Below, in pieces: positions 1 to 7,290 of a DNA stretch of 61,901 nt (the stretch's first letter is position 1; each line of letters starts with the position of its first letter). This DNA is from a virus: the IMG/VR virus record IMGVR_UViG_3300017960_000670, positions 1-61,901 of that record. The stretch is one strand, 5' to 3'. Below the pieces are notes generated by a model. It saw only the letters and a list, made by a program, of their open reading frames with translations, was not told where the DNA came from and searched no databases. A program made the translations under genes and the position numbers.

Positions 1-7
1 AGCTCAT
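1..7 (-). CDS. 5' end of a gene that leaves the window
   Basis: An ATG sits at the left edge, with AAGGAGA five bases upstream (bases 13-19 read on the minus strand), a strong ribosome binding site. Only the first two codons (Met-Ser) are visible, so no product can be named. It is the first start after the class B motif at 164-180 and probably heads a new transcription unit. Confidence 0.55.
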
Positions 8-163
8 TAATGTCTCCTTATGCAAGGGAAAGCGCAAACTTAGTAACATCTCAAAACTAATACAGCCCTTTGAAAAATTGAAGGGCCGCACAATTCAAAA
101 ATGTTTTCAATTTGCACTTCATATTTTCAAGGCTTCCTTAAACCTTGCGTTCTATAAGACGGC
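8..163 (-). other. untranslated leader with two hairpins
   Basis: This stretch lies between the class B motif and the gene starting at 7. It holds two inverted repeats: CAAGG/CCTTG at 128-147 and GCCCTT/AAGGGC at 65-86. Neither is followed by a clear T-run, so they look like leader structures rather than terminators. A 21-codon reading frame also lies here, but I do not call it. Confidence 0.4.
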
Positions 164-180
164 GAATATAAAAGAATTTT
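164..180 (-). promoter_or_regulatory. class B promoter-like motif
   Basis: Read on the minus strand this is AAAATTCTTTTATATTC. It matches three other sites (13127, 29237 and 58212) that also sit at the end of one gene block and before the next. It falls four bases after the stop codon of the gene above it. The promoter role is inferred from position and recurrence. Confidence 0.5.
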
Positions 181-183
181 CAC

Positions 184-645
184 TTATTCTTGTAAATCAA
201 TGTCTGGTGGATCGTTGGGCGTTTCATAAAACTCTCCAGTATCAACATCGCAACATGATTTGAACCAATTCTGTTGCTGCTCTGTCGCCGGTTCAATCTC
301 TGGGCAATCATGCCTACAACCATTATTCCGTACAACGCATTTGCATATTGTAAGTTTATCTCCCCTGACATCATTCTGAATATGACGTAGCCATTTCAAA
401 CAACTTTGTCGAATAGAATGTTCTATCTCGTTAGCGATATAAATTTCATGGTACTTTTCGCAAAACGCTAAATAAATTTTGTCTGTCACGCCAAGCTCTT
501 TGCATTTCTCTGTAACTTTTGCAATCATCTCTTCATACGCCTCAGTGATCACTGCTGGCGCTTTCATGCGTTTCACTTTCAAATATCGTATCTCCCGTTC
601 ATAACGTTTGATACAATATTGTTGTTGTTCTTCCGTAAGTTTCAT
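184..645 (-). CDS. hypothetical protein, Cys-rich C-terminal half
   Basis: A soluble 153-residue protein that I do not recognise. Its N-terminal half is charged and helical. The C-terminal half has six cysteines, including CKCVV at about 101-105 and a CRHDCPE group, which suggests a metal site or disulfides. The ATG follows an AAGGAA ribosome binding site. It is the last gene of the shared-leader block but lacks the leader itself. Confidence 0.8.
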   Translation of the reverse strand: MKLTEEQQQYCIKRYEREIRYLKVKRMKAPAVITEAYEEMIAKVTEKCKELGVTDKIYLAFCEKYHEIYIANEIEHSIRQSCLKWLRHIQNDVRGDKLTICKCVVRNNGCRHDCPEIEPATEQQQNWFKSCCDVDTGEFYETPNDPPDIDLQE

Positions 646-654
646 TCTATTTCC

Positions 655-1182
655 TTAATGATGACTGATTTTCAAGTGAAGGACATTATCAAAGATGCCG
701 CCATGCTCCATTACACAAAAGTAGTCACCATCTTCATCTCCATATTCGAAATGGAAAAAATCAAAATTGGGATACTGTTTTCTAAACATCAACATACAAT
801 TCATTCCCCGTTTTTTAACTTCAATTTCATATTGATCCCAATCGCAATATTCCCATCCCCCGTCCTTTTTAGGTTTCTTAAAATCATCATACTTAATCTC
901 TTTTGGAAAAGATACCTTTCCAGTGCAATCCCAACCACCAAAGTGTTCAAGTTCATTTGCTATTTCTGCATCAGTCATCGGCTTGGCTTTTTGCAAATCA
1001 TCCCAAACCGTTTTCGCAGCTTGGTCAGTTTGAATAGTTTTGTCGTAAATGGAAATTTGCTTGTCGTTTCCAAAAAGCAAGTCCTGAATCTTCTCTACTG
1101 ACTTTGGAAGCTTGCCTTTTTCAAAGCCAACAATGAAACCGCTACTTGAACTGTTGCTGACAAATCCAATTCGGACTTTCAT
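655..1182 (-). CDS. shared-leader family protein 1 (VSNSSSSGF)
   Basis: A 175-residue protein beginning MKVRIGFVSNSSSSGF, one of ten proteins here with this N-terminal signature. I start it at the ATG that opens the signature: the frame extends 26 codons upstream, but that part overlaps the neighbour and has no counterpart in the family. The body is rich in Asp, Lys and aromatic residues with no domain I can name. This copy alone has Gly in place of the last Ser of the serine run. Confidence 0.9.
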   Translation of the reverse strand: MKVRIGFVSNSSSSGFIVGFEKGKLPKSVEKIQDLLFGNDKQISIYDKTIQTDQAAKTVWDDLQKAKPMTDAEIANELEHFGGWDCTGKVSFPKEIKYDDFKKPKKDGGWEYCDWDQYEIEVKKRGMNCMLMFRKQYPNFDFFHFEYGDEDGDYFCVMEHGGIFDNVLHLKISHH

Positions 1183-1186
1183 TTTG

Positions 1187-1588
1187 CTATCCTTCTCCCC
1201 ATTCAAATACTTTGTCTTTTTCTTTTCTGAGTTCTTCCTGCCATTTTTCCACCGCATCATAGCCGGTCATCAAGTCGCCATATTCCCCATCTGGCCGTTT
1301 TTGCTTGCCCTTGTTTTCATCGTCGTCATCAAGCTCGCTGTCCCATTTCCCATCAATGGTATCATCAAACTCATCACCCATAGTGATAGGGCCGTACCCT
1401 TGAACGCTCAAATCGCCAAAATAAACGACGTCTTGTCCAAGGAATTTCTCATACTTGATGACTTGGTTTACAACGTCTTGAACATATGGATGAAGAGCCT
1501 TCATCGCACGCTCGTGATTCTCTTTTGACGTCACGATAACAAAACTGCTGGAGCTACTGTTGCTCACAAAACCATTTCTTGTTTTCAT
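1187..1588 (-). CDS. shared-leader family protein 2 (VSNSSSSSF)
   Basis: A 133-residue protein beginning MKTRNGFVSNSSSSSF. The body has an acidic middle stretch (ELDDDDENKG) and a charged helical tail. I see no catalytic motif and no similarity to the neighbouring bodies beyond the leader. The start is set by the leader; five codons upstream are open but unsupported. Four bases separate its stop from the next start. Confidence 0.88.
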   Translation of the reverse strand: MKTRNGFVSNSSSSSFVIVTSKENHERAMKALHPYVQDVVNQVIKYEKFLGQDVVYFGDLSVQGYGPITMGDEFDDTIDGKWDSELDDDDENKGKQKRPDGEYGDLMTGYDAVEKWQEELRKEKDKVFEWGEG

Positions 1589-1589
1589 C

Positions 1590-1976
1590 CTAATGTCCCT
1601 CAAATCTGATTACAAGAGTAGGAGTTTTGACTTCAAACGCGTCCCCGTCACTGTACAAATATTCGTCAAGTGATTCTCCGCTTTCGTTGCTCACCCTGAT
1701 TGTTCTTATCTTACCAAATTTCTTGAACAAATCTGCGTGCGGCAATTCTTCATCATCGTCATAGCAATGATACTTACGATAAGCCTTTTCTGTTTTCCAA
1801 ACATCACCACCAAGAAGCAGCGCAATCACGTTTTCCGCAAAAGAACGCAATGGGCCTTTTTTCGGCGTTTGGAAAACCTTATGAAGTTTTCTCTCCAATG
1901 CCTTATCATCACCCTTCCATGCGATGATAAAACTACTTGAAGAACTGTTGCTCACAAACCCGCTGCGCGTCTTCAT
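1590..1976 (-). CDS. shared-leader family protein 3 (VSNSSSSSF)
   Basis: A 128-residue protein beginning MKTRSGFVSNSSSSSF. The leader runs into a hydrophobic IIAW segment and then a Lys-rich helix. A short hydrophobic patch (VIALLLGG, about residues 50-57) is too short for a membrane span. Function unknown. It is separated from its neighbours by one base on one side and nine on the other, consistent with one operon. Confidence 0.88.
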   Translation of the reverse strand: MKTRSGFVSNSSSSSFIIAWKGDDKALERKLHKVFQTPKKGPLRSFAENVIALLLGGDVWKTEKAYRKYHCYDDDEELPHADLFKKFGKIRTIRVSNESGESLDEYLYSDGDAFEVKTPTLVIRFEGH

Positions 1977-1985
1977 CTTTTTCTC

Positions 1986-2369
1986 CTATCCATTGTACCA
2001 CGATACCTCATGTATTGCAAACGTTTGATTTCCGAGCATTTCTTTAACCACTGTCCGAACATTCTCTTTGAACTGAGCGCCTGTTTCATCGTCTTTAATG
2101 CCCGTCCATGAACGGCCAATGTAAACAGTCTCAAATTCAGGAGGCTGATGCATTGAAAAATCGTCAGGCAATTTGATACCTTCCGATATTTCATAGACGC
2201 CCCAACTTTCTTCAAGCTCTTCTGGCGTCTTTCCTTCTTTGTCAGCCAACTCTTTCAGCGTTTGTTGATACGCTTTTGTCTTCTTGAATTCGCTTGTATC
2301 AAGGGAAACTCCGAAAATGCAAAAGCTACTTGAACTGCTGTTGCTTACAAACCCACTTCTGATCTTCAT
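1986..2369 (-). CDS. shared-leader family protein 4 (VSNSSSSSF)
   Basis: A 127-residue protein beginning MKIRSGFVSNSSSSSF. Its end, a helix then LG and a strand ending in SWYNG, resembles the ends of the family members at 3841 and 8758 (strand then YGE). These may therefore share a C-terminal domain. That similarity is weak and read by eye. No catalytic residues are recognisable. Confidence 0.88.
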   Translation of the reverse strand: MKIRSGFVSNSSSSSFCIFGVSLDTSEFKKTKAYQQTLKELADKEGKTPEELEESWGVYEISEGIKLPDDFSMHQPPEFETVYIGRSWTGIKDDETGAQFKENVRTVVKEMLGNQTFAIHEVSWYNG

Positions 2370-2381
2370 TTGCTTTTCTCC

Positions 2382-2900
2382 TTAACTGGCACAAGTCCCT
2401 ACGAAAAGCTTGATCTGCTCCTCATCTGAAAGGCCAAGCCTGCTGCGCAAATCTTTAAGCTTTCCAAAAATGTCCTCCAAATCACACTCGCATTCCGCGC
2501 TATCGCCGTCGTCGCTCCAGCAAGCAGCTTCAATTCCAACCACTGTCTTGCCGTTTGGCGCTCCGTCATCGTCGTCGTCCCTAATCGTGAAACCGTCGCC
2601 CGTTCCGCGTTTTTCATAATAGTAATCAGAAAGTTCATCAGCGAACTTGTCTTCAGCATGTTTGAAACTATCAACCCAAGTTGGTTTTCCACACTCCGGA
2701 CAAAACCTTGCCCCTTTGGTTTCTGGATGAACACAACCACGCTTTTTCTCGGAAGGCTCCTTTTTTGGGAAATCCGATTCGTTTCCCCAAACCGCTTCCA
2801 TAATTTTTTCCCGCGAGAACATCTTGTTGTCGATTCCGTAACCAACGACGACAAAACTTGACGTGCTTGAATTTGATACCATTCCGAGTCTGATTTTCAT
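2382..2900 (-). CDS. shared-leader family protein 5, zinc-ribbon body
   Basis: A 172-residue protein beginning MKIRLGMVSNSSTSSF, with Met in place of the usual Phe and one Thr in the serine run. The body has a Cys/His cluster, CVHPETKG then FCPECGK, which should bind one zinc. The member at 3841 has the same arrangement (CEHG then YCPQCG), so these two bodies are related. An acidic DDDDD run follows. The first ATG upstream is eight codons earlier; I prefer the ATG that opens the leader. Confidence 0.9.
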   Translation of the reverse strand: MKIRLGMVSNSSTSSFVVVGYGIDNKMFSREKIMEAVWGNESDFPKKEPSEKKRGCVHPETKGARFCPECGKPTWVDSFKHAEDKFADELSDYYYEKRGTGDGFTIRDDDDDGAPNGKTVVGIEAACWSDDGDSAECECDLEDIFGKLKDLRSRLGLSDEEQIKLFVGTCAS

Positions 2901-3313
2901 TTCTTCATCTTCCTTTCTGCCCATTCCTTCAGTTTTTTGAAATGCGCCTTCCCATCAGGCGTTTTGTAAAGCTTCATCATGCGCTCTGCTTTTTCAAACT
3001 CCATCCATTCCTGCGCCATGAAATGTTCCATTCTTCTTTTGCGCTCTGCTTTTGTTTCAGGACTCTTTCCCCGCAAAACCAACTGTGATTTCATGTGCCC
3101 AAACTCATCTACTTCAACGTGCCGAAGTTCAAACCACAATTCTTTGAAAATCTTTTTCTTTTTTGCTTTCTTCACTTCTTTATTCAGCCATTTGCGAAGG
3201 CTTTCAACACTTCCTTCATCCATAGTACAATTACCGTGAAAGTCTTCATCCCAAAAAGTCGCTAAGTCCCTATCGACAACTTCAGACGTTTCATACCACC
3301 ATTTTTTAGCCAT
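2897..3313 (-). CDS. hypothetical basic helical protein
   Basis: A 138-residue protein very rich in Lys, Glu and Trp, predicted mostly helical, with runs such as KKAKKKKIFKE. It has no leader signature and no motif I recognise. Its stop overlaps the start of the preceding family member by four bases (ATGA) and its own start overlaps the HD hydrolase gene by eight, so translation is probably coupled. Confidence 0.82.
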   Translation of the reverse strand: MAKKWWYETSEVVDRDLATFWDEDFHGNCTMDEGSVESLRKWLNKEVKKAKKKKIFKELWFELRHVEVDEFGHMKSQLVLRGKSPETKAERKRRMEHFMAQEWMEFEKAERMMKLYKTPDGKAHFKKLKEWAERKMKK

Positions 3314-3848
3314 TTTCTTTTACCCTCTCTTCTTGTTTTTCGATTTCTTTCATCAGCTCATGGTATAGTTTTTCGTCTGCGTCTCCCAACACATCAGCAA
3401 GCAAACGTGATTCCTCAAGGTACAACTTTACAAAGCCCCTGTCGGTTTCAAGAGCATCGCCAAAGTCAGATATATTGTCAAGCCGATCATGCATCTTAAT
3501 TATCTTTGCTTCGCGAGAAACCGTTCTCAGAAAATCCCTGTCCATTTGTTTTCTTTTTGCTCTGGGCAAATCTGTATGATTTTTAGAAGGATTTGTCAAT
3601 TGAAGCACCAAAGAAGAAACAATCCCTCCAAACTTCTCGCGCAACTGTTTTGACGTTATCTTTGTATCTTCCAAAACGTCATGCAACATAGCAGCCGCAA
3701 TCATCGTTTCGCTCGAATCTGCCCGCTCAGCAACCTTTGCCCCAACGTTCATAGGGTGTCGAGCATACATCTCATTTGTATACTTTCGCCGTTGCCCTTT
3801 ATGAGCAGCATAGACAAAAGCCTCAACCTCTTTCAAAAACTCATCCAT
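3306..3848 (-). CDS. HD-domain (p)ppGpp hydrolase-like protein (MESH1/SpoT type)
   Basis: A compact 180-residue HD phosphohydrolase of the RelA/SpoT hydrolase class. Visible residues are ARHP (His 31), LHDVLEDT (His-Asp 56-57, Glu-Asp 60-61) and KMHDRLDN (Asp 121, Asn 125), the set that binds manganese in SpoT and MESH1. There is no synthetase or regulatory domain. In this family the reaction removes pyrophosphate from ppGpp; MESH1 also acts on NADPH. A phage copy would be expected to blunt the stringent response. An upstream start at 3875 is possible but deepens the overlap with the next gene. Confidence 0.82.
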   Translation of the reverse strand: MDEFLKEVEAFVYAAHKGQRRKYTNEMYARHPMNVGAKVAERADSSETMIAAAMLHDVLEDTKITSKQLREKFGGIVSSLVLQLTNPSKNHTDLPRAKRKQMDRDFLRTVSREAKIIKMHDRLDNISDFGDALETDRGFVKLYLEESRLLADVLGDADEKLYHELMKEIEKQEERVKENG

Positions 3849-4272
3849 TGCCCGCTTCCCCGTAGAAAAATCCAAGCTGCTTTGAAGGAATCTTGACGCC
3901 CAATTTTTTCTCTGCTATTTCCTGAACGTGCTTACAAGCTTGGGGAATAGTCATTTTCTTCAAAAGCTCTTCTGCATCCAAACCCGCATAATCAACGTCC
4001 TCTGAACCATAATAGGAAAATACTTTTCCCTGAGCGCTTCCATAAGCAAGTTCAGGATACGTGAAATCCTCAGCATTGCTAAATTCAAATCCACATTGAG
4101 GACAATACTTCGTTTTCTTGTTTGGTCTTCCGTGCTCGCAAACTTTTTCTTCATAGTGTTCCGTTTTGTAAAGCCCTTCCTTCTTTGCCAGCACTCTTGA
4201 CCAGTTGGAAGTACCAATGATGCAAAAACTTGAACTGGAACTGTTGGAAACAAAACCCGTTCTTGTCTTCAT
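3841..4272 (-). CDS. shared-leader family protein 6, zinc-ribbon body
   Basis: A 143-residue protein beginning MKTRTGFVSNSSSSSF. It has a zinc-ribbon-like cluster CEHG then YCPQCG (about residues 46-63). The C-terminal half has DYAGLDAEELL and ends FFYGEAGNG, which lines up with YYAGL and HYGECSS in the member at 8758. The body is therefore homologous to at least one other family body, not only in the leader. Start and stop overlap both neighbours. Confidence 0.9.
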   Translation of the reverse strand: MKTRTGFVSNSSSSSFCIIGTSNWSRVLAKKEGLYKTEHYEEKVCEHGRPNKKTKYCPQCGFEFSNAEDFTYPELAYGSAQGKVFSYYGSEDVDYAGLDAEELLKKMTIPQACKHVQEIAEKKLGVKIPSKQLGFFYGEAGNG

Positions 4273-4568
4273 GATTCATCCCTCACCACAAAGGCTTCAC
4301 TATTAATTCCAAGCCATTTGAAAAACTTTTCCGTATCTCCGTTGTCGCAACGGATTTCTCCTTTGATCATTGGATAATCATCTTCTACATCGTCCCAGTC
4401 GTCATGAAAGATTCCTTCTTGATCCATCCATTCTGATTTGAAGCCATGTTCCCTTGCATATTCAGTATGATTCAAGATAGCTCGCTTTTGCCGTTCATTG
4501 ATCATCGGAATCCAAACAACAAATGAAGCCGAACTACTATTGGAAACAAACCCTGCTCGCAATTTCAT
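4269..4568 (-). CDS. shared-leader family protein 7 (VSNSSSASF)
   Basis: A 99-residue protein beginning MKLRAGFVSNSSSASF. The body matches the member at 5212: both have Q-x-KAIL or QKRAIL soon after the leader, then DNG-x-x-E-x-F and a closing aromatic strand. These two are true paralogues. The open frame extends 26 codons upstream, but only inside the neighbour. The stop overlaps the next start by ATGA. Confidence 0.88.
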   Translation of the reverse strand: MKLRAGFVSNSSSASFVVWIPMINERQKRAILNHTEYAREHGFKSEWMDQEGIFHDDWDDVEDDYPMIKGEIRCDNGDTEKFFKWLGINSEAFVVRDES

Positions 4569-5203
4569 GTCGACTCCTTGTGAACAATGACTGCCTTCCC
4601 CATGTTCACTAACCTCTCTGCTGCATCTGTAATGCCGACGCCCCAACTATTTTCTTCTTCAAATGAAACCATTTTCCATTTCTTGTCGTTATACGGTTCA
4701 ACAGCTTTCAAACGTTCCCACAACTTCTCAATCTTTTTGCTCAATTCAGTAAGCCCTGAATCATAACGCTCAAGTTCATTCTTGACCAATCTGTTGAAAG
4801 GCTTTCGTCGAGAATCATATTGTTTGAGCGTTACTTCTTGAAGTATTCCTTCCGGACCTTCTTTTTGAAACTCCCGTTGCTTCTTTCTACTTTGCAATTC
4901 CAAAACCAACTCTGCACCACGTCGTGCTTCTTTGTTTTTAATAATCGCTTTGAATTCTTTGAGTTCTTTCTCGCAAACTTCTTTGCTCTTTTGAAGCCCT
5001 TCGAGTTCGCGCATCAATGTCTCGCGGTATTCAGAAATCTTTCCTGCGTGCCACTTTACATTGTCCATTTTTCCATGCGTCAACGATCCAACGACGAATT
5101 CTAATTGTCCAAACCAATCCTCACCCTCGGCACCGCTATTTTTAACGACGATGATAAAGCTACTGGTTGAACTGTTGCTTACAAATCCACTGCGCGCTTT
5201 CAT
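4565..5203 (-). CDS. shared-leader family protein 8, coiled-coil body
   Basis: A 212-residue protein beginning MKARSGFVSNSSTSSF and the longest of the family. Residues about 55-165 are rich in Glu, Lys and Leu with heptad-like spacing and should form a long coiled coil. A short C-terminal segment (VGITDAAERLVNMG) follows. The leader here is attached to a quite different fold from the zinc-ribbon members. No enzyme motif is visible. Confidence 0.88.
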   Translation of the reverse strand: MKARSGFVSNSSTSSFIIVVKNSGAEGEDWFGQLEFVVGSLTHGKMDNVKWHAGKISEYRETLMRELEGLQKSKEVCEKELKEFKAIIKNKEARRGAELVLELQSRKKQREFQKEGPEGILQEVTLKQYDSRRKPFNRLVKNELERYDSGLTELSKKIEKLWERLKAVEPYNDKKWKMVSFEEENSWGVGITDAAERLVNMGKAVIVHKEST

Positions 5204-5211
5204 CCTACACC

Positions 5212-5523
5212 TCAATTGTGATCAATAATCTTGTAAGCCTTTTTCTTGACTCCCAAGGCTTTCAGAAAGATTTCCATTTCTCCGTTATCCATCCACGTAC
5301 TTCCAACAATCCGTTCTCCATTTTTTGTCTCAGACAACTCCCAACTGTCGCCAAATCCAAGACGGCCACCGTTAAAATCTGGAAAAGCGTTCAACCGAAC
5401 AAACTCTTCCCCAAACCGTTTGTAATCCAGAATGGCTTTGACTTGCCAATCAGTGAGCATATCCTTACGCACCCAAAAGGATGCTGAACTCGAATTTGAA
5501 ACGTAGCCCAATCTAATTTTCAT
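5212..5523 (-). CDS. shared-leader family protein 9 (VSNSSSASF)
   Basis: A 103-residue protein beginning MKIRLGYVSNSSSASF, with Tyr in place of Phe at position 7. The body is paralogous to that of the protein at 4269 (KAIL near residue 30, WMDNGEMEIF near 80). Its start overlaps the end of the preceding gene by 11 bases. Function unknown. Confidence 0.88.
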   Translation of the reverse strand: MKIRLGYVSNSSSASFWVRKDMLTDWQVKAILDYKRFGEEFVRLNAFPDFNGGRLGFGDSWELSETKNGERIVGSTWMDNGEMEIFLKALGVKKKAYKIIDHN

Positions 5524-5854
5524 CGTCATCCTCAAAAGCTTCTTTGATTTTGTCCCATATATAATAGTTACCGTTTATATGAACGCCTTGCTCATAGTGT
5601 TGAATCGTGTCAAGAACGTTTCCGGTGCTTGCATCGCCTTGATTAAGGAGTAATTTCAAAACACTGACCGCGAAACGGTCTGGATCAGCATCAAAGTTTT
5701 TTGTGAATTCGTCCTTGCTGTCCCAAAGTTGTGTTGAGTGGTTGAAATCATCATACGTACAGATTCCATAATAACGCCTATCGCCAGACCGTTCTGATAA
5801 GTCATCGCTAAGCTCAATGACTCGTTGAAACTGAATATACGCTCTATTTCCCAT
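5513..5854 (-). CDS. hypothetical protein
   Basis: A 113-residue protein starting MGNRAYIQFQ with an acidic tail (EDDDEN). I start it at the ATG eleven bases inside the preceding gene rather than 28 codons further upstream, which would bury it deep in that gene. The composition is that of a small alpha/beta protein. I do not recognise a family. Confidence 0.78.
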   Translation of the reverse strand: MGNRAYIQFQRVIELSDDLSERSGDRRYYGICTYDDFNHSTQLWDSKDEFTKNFDADPDRFAVSVLKLLLNQGDASTGNVLDTIQHYEQGVHINGNYYIWDKIKEAFEDDDEN

Positions 5855-6335
5855 TTCTTGCAACCCTGTCTTCAGGTTTTCCGAGCAGCACGATAGCCCA
5901 CGTTTTAGTAAGTGGAGGCCATTGAAGCGGTCTGCCAACCGCTTTCATCATTGCTGTAATATCAGCCCCTTGACCTTCAGGCGTAGCATAAATCACCGTA
6001 AACGGTGCTGCTATTGCCTGCTTGAGAAATCCTCTCAACTCTTTTCTCAAAGTGCCCTGCCAATACAAAAGGCAGCGACACTGCCTGTCCGTCCACGAAG
6101 CATGCTTTTTCTTCATCTCAGACGCCCAACGCCCAATATCAAATGCGACGCCGATCATCATAACCGTTGCGCCTTCTTTCATCAAAGGAACGTTTGGCGG
6201 GCACCGTTTCTTCTTTCCAAAGTTTGGACAGCCTTTCTTATGACCGGGATAAGGCAACGCGCACCAAGTCCCGTTTGCTTTCTTGTTGATAATGACCTGT
6301 GTTTCAGCCGTAAATTTATCAATAATGTAATTCAT
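5844..6335 (-). CDS. DUF2284-like cysteine-rich metal-binding protein
   Basis: A 163-residue protein whose N-terminal part carries C-x8-CPNFGKKKRCPPN (about residues 25-48). This resembles the C..CPxYG...CPP signature of DUF2284 predicted metal-binding proteins. The remainder is alpha/beta with two more cysteines (QCRCLLYW). In that family the cysteines are thought to hold a metal or Fe-S cluster; the reaction is unknown. The assignment rests on that signature only. Confidence 0.65.
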   Translation of the reverse strand: MNYIIDKFTAETQVIINKKANGTWCALPYPGHKKGCPNFGKKKRCPPNVPLMKEGATVMMIGVAFDIGRWASEMKKKHASWTDRQCRCLLYWQGTLRKELRGFLKQAIAAPFTVIYATPEGQGADITAMMKAVGRPLQWPPLTKTWAIVLLGKPEDRVARNGK

Positions 6336-6559
6336 CTTGGTTGAACTTTCTCCAAATGCTGAAACGTTTCCTCATCGCCTTTCGCCAATGCAAGTTCCTT
6401 TTCGTATTTCCGCAACGTTGCCTCATAACGCCGAAGCAGTCCTTTTGCATGATCCATATCGGGCACTCTGGGATGCGAATTGTCACCCCAAAGCTCCTTC
6501 CTGTCTTCTTCCGTCAGCACCGATGCATTGATCCACCTATTCGGCCAATCGGGGAGCAT
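6332..6559 (-). CDS. small hypothetical protein
   Basis: A 75-residue protein beginning MLPDWPNRWINASV and ending in a charged helix. The chosen ATG has GGAGAAAG upstream and overlaps the preceding small zinc-ribbon gene by 23 bases. The stop overlaps the next start by ATGA. The WINAS segment resembles phage and bacterial proteins of unknown role, so no function is given. Confidence 0.72.
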   Translation of the reverse strand: MLPDWPNRWINASVLTEEDRKELWGDNSHPRVPDMDHAKGLLRRYEATLRKYEKELALAKGDEETFQHLEKVQPR

Positions 6560-6776
6560 TTTCTTTCTCCAGCAAAGGGTTTGGTATCCGTTTCTTACAA
6601 TCAGCACAAACAACAGATTTTGGAAACGGCTGATGCTTCATCTTGTCCAAGTTGGTGCTTTCAATTTTACCACCCCAATCATACCAAGTTTCCCACCAGC
6701 CACAAACATACTCGTTCATTATGAAACCGGATTTGCCGCCGCACTTCGGACAAGTTGGTTTTTCTTTCTCTTCCAT
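6537..6776 (-). CDS. small zinc-ribbon protein
   Basis: A 79-residue protein with CPKCG at residues 9-13 and CADC near 57-60, a two-knuckle zinc ribbon, joined by a Trp-rich loop (CGWWETWYDWGG). It probably binds one zinc and could contact nucleic acid or protein. It sits in a run of small overlapping genes below the radical SAM gene. Confidence 0.78.
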   Translation of the reverse strand: MEEKEKPTCPKCGGKSGFIMNEYVCGWWETWYDWGGKIESTNLDKMKHQPFPKSVVCADCKKRIPNPLLEKENAPRLAE

Positions 6777-6785
6777 GTTGTAACC

Positions 6786-7250
6786 TCACATAAGACCGAT
6801 TTTGTAAAAGGCTCGATAAGCAGCAATACAACACTGGTACGGCTCAAACAATCTGAAATTGAAACACTCTTCTCCGGAAAACGGTTGGCGCGTGTAATAG
6901 TTGTGAAGCATATTTCTCAATTCTCGAATATACCACCCAACCTTTACATGCCCCGTTGTTTTGATTTTCTTGTCCATTTCAAAAACGTCTTTTTGATTGG
7001 TCAATGGGTCGGGACAATCGTCTACAAAAACCCAGCCCATATCCACTGTCTTGAAAGCATAAACTTCCATACTGTTTCTTTGAAACAACTCTTCCTTGTA
7101 CTTCCATGTTTGCTTTCCAATGCGTTTTGTTTTCACAGCGTCATTTTGAACAATGGTCATATTCCAAAACCAAACCAACAAGATTACACGAAGCTCCCCT
7201 TTTTCTTCGGGAGTCCATTCTTCAAACGGTTGGTCAATGTCAAATTTCAT
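6786..7250 (-). CDS. hypothetical protein
   Basis: A 154-residue soluble protein rich in aromatic residues, with scattered cysteines and no signal or membrane segment. Not recognised. Its ribosome binding site (AAAGGCG) lies inside a perfect small hairpin at 7257-7271, so translation may be controlled by RNA structure. Confidence 0.78.
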   Translation of the reverse strand: MKFDIDQPFEEWTPEEKGELRVILLVWFWNMTIVQNDAVKTKRIGKQTWKYKEELFQRNSMEVYAFKTVDMGWVFVDDCPDPLTNQKDVFEMDKKIKTTGHVKVGWYIRELRNMLHNYYTRQPFSGEECFNFRLFEPYQCCIAAYRAFYKIGLM

Positions 7251-7256
7251 ATTTTC

Positions 7257-7271
7257 GCCTTTGTCAAAGGC
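7257..7271 (-). promoter_or_regulatory. hairpin covering a ribosome binding site
   Basis: The sequence GCCTTTGACAAAGGC is a perfect inverted repeat (6 bp stem, 3-base loop). Its 3' arm supplies the only purine-rich ribosome binding site for the gene starting at 7250. There is no T-run, so translation control is more likely than termination. Confidence 0.4.
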
Positions 7272-7290
7272 GTAGAGGCTTCTAAACTAC

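Noticed and set aside
58-123. 21-codon minus-strand frame in the leader before the gene at 7
   Set aside because: It has a weak purine site, but it is very short, overlaps the 65-86 hairpin and has no recognisable sequence.
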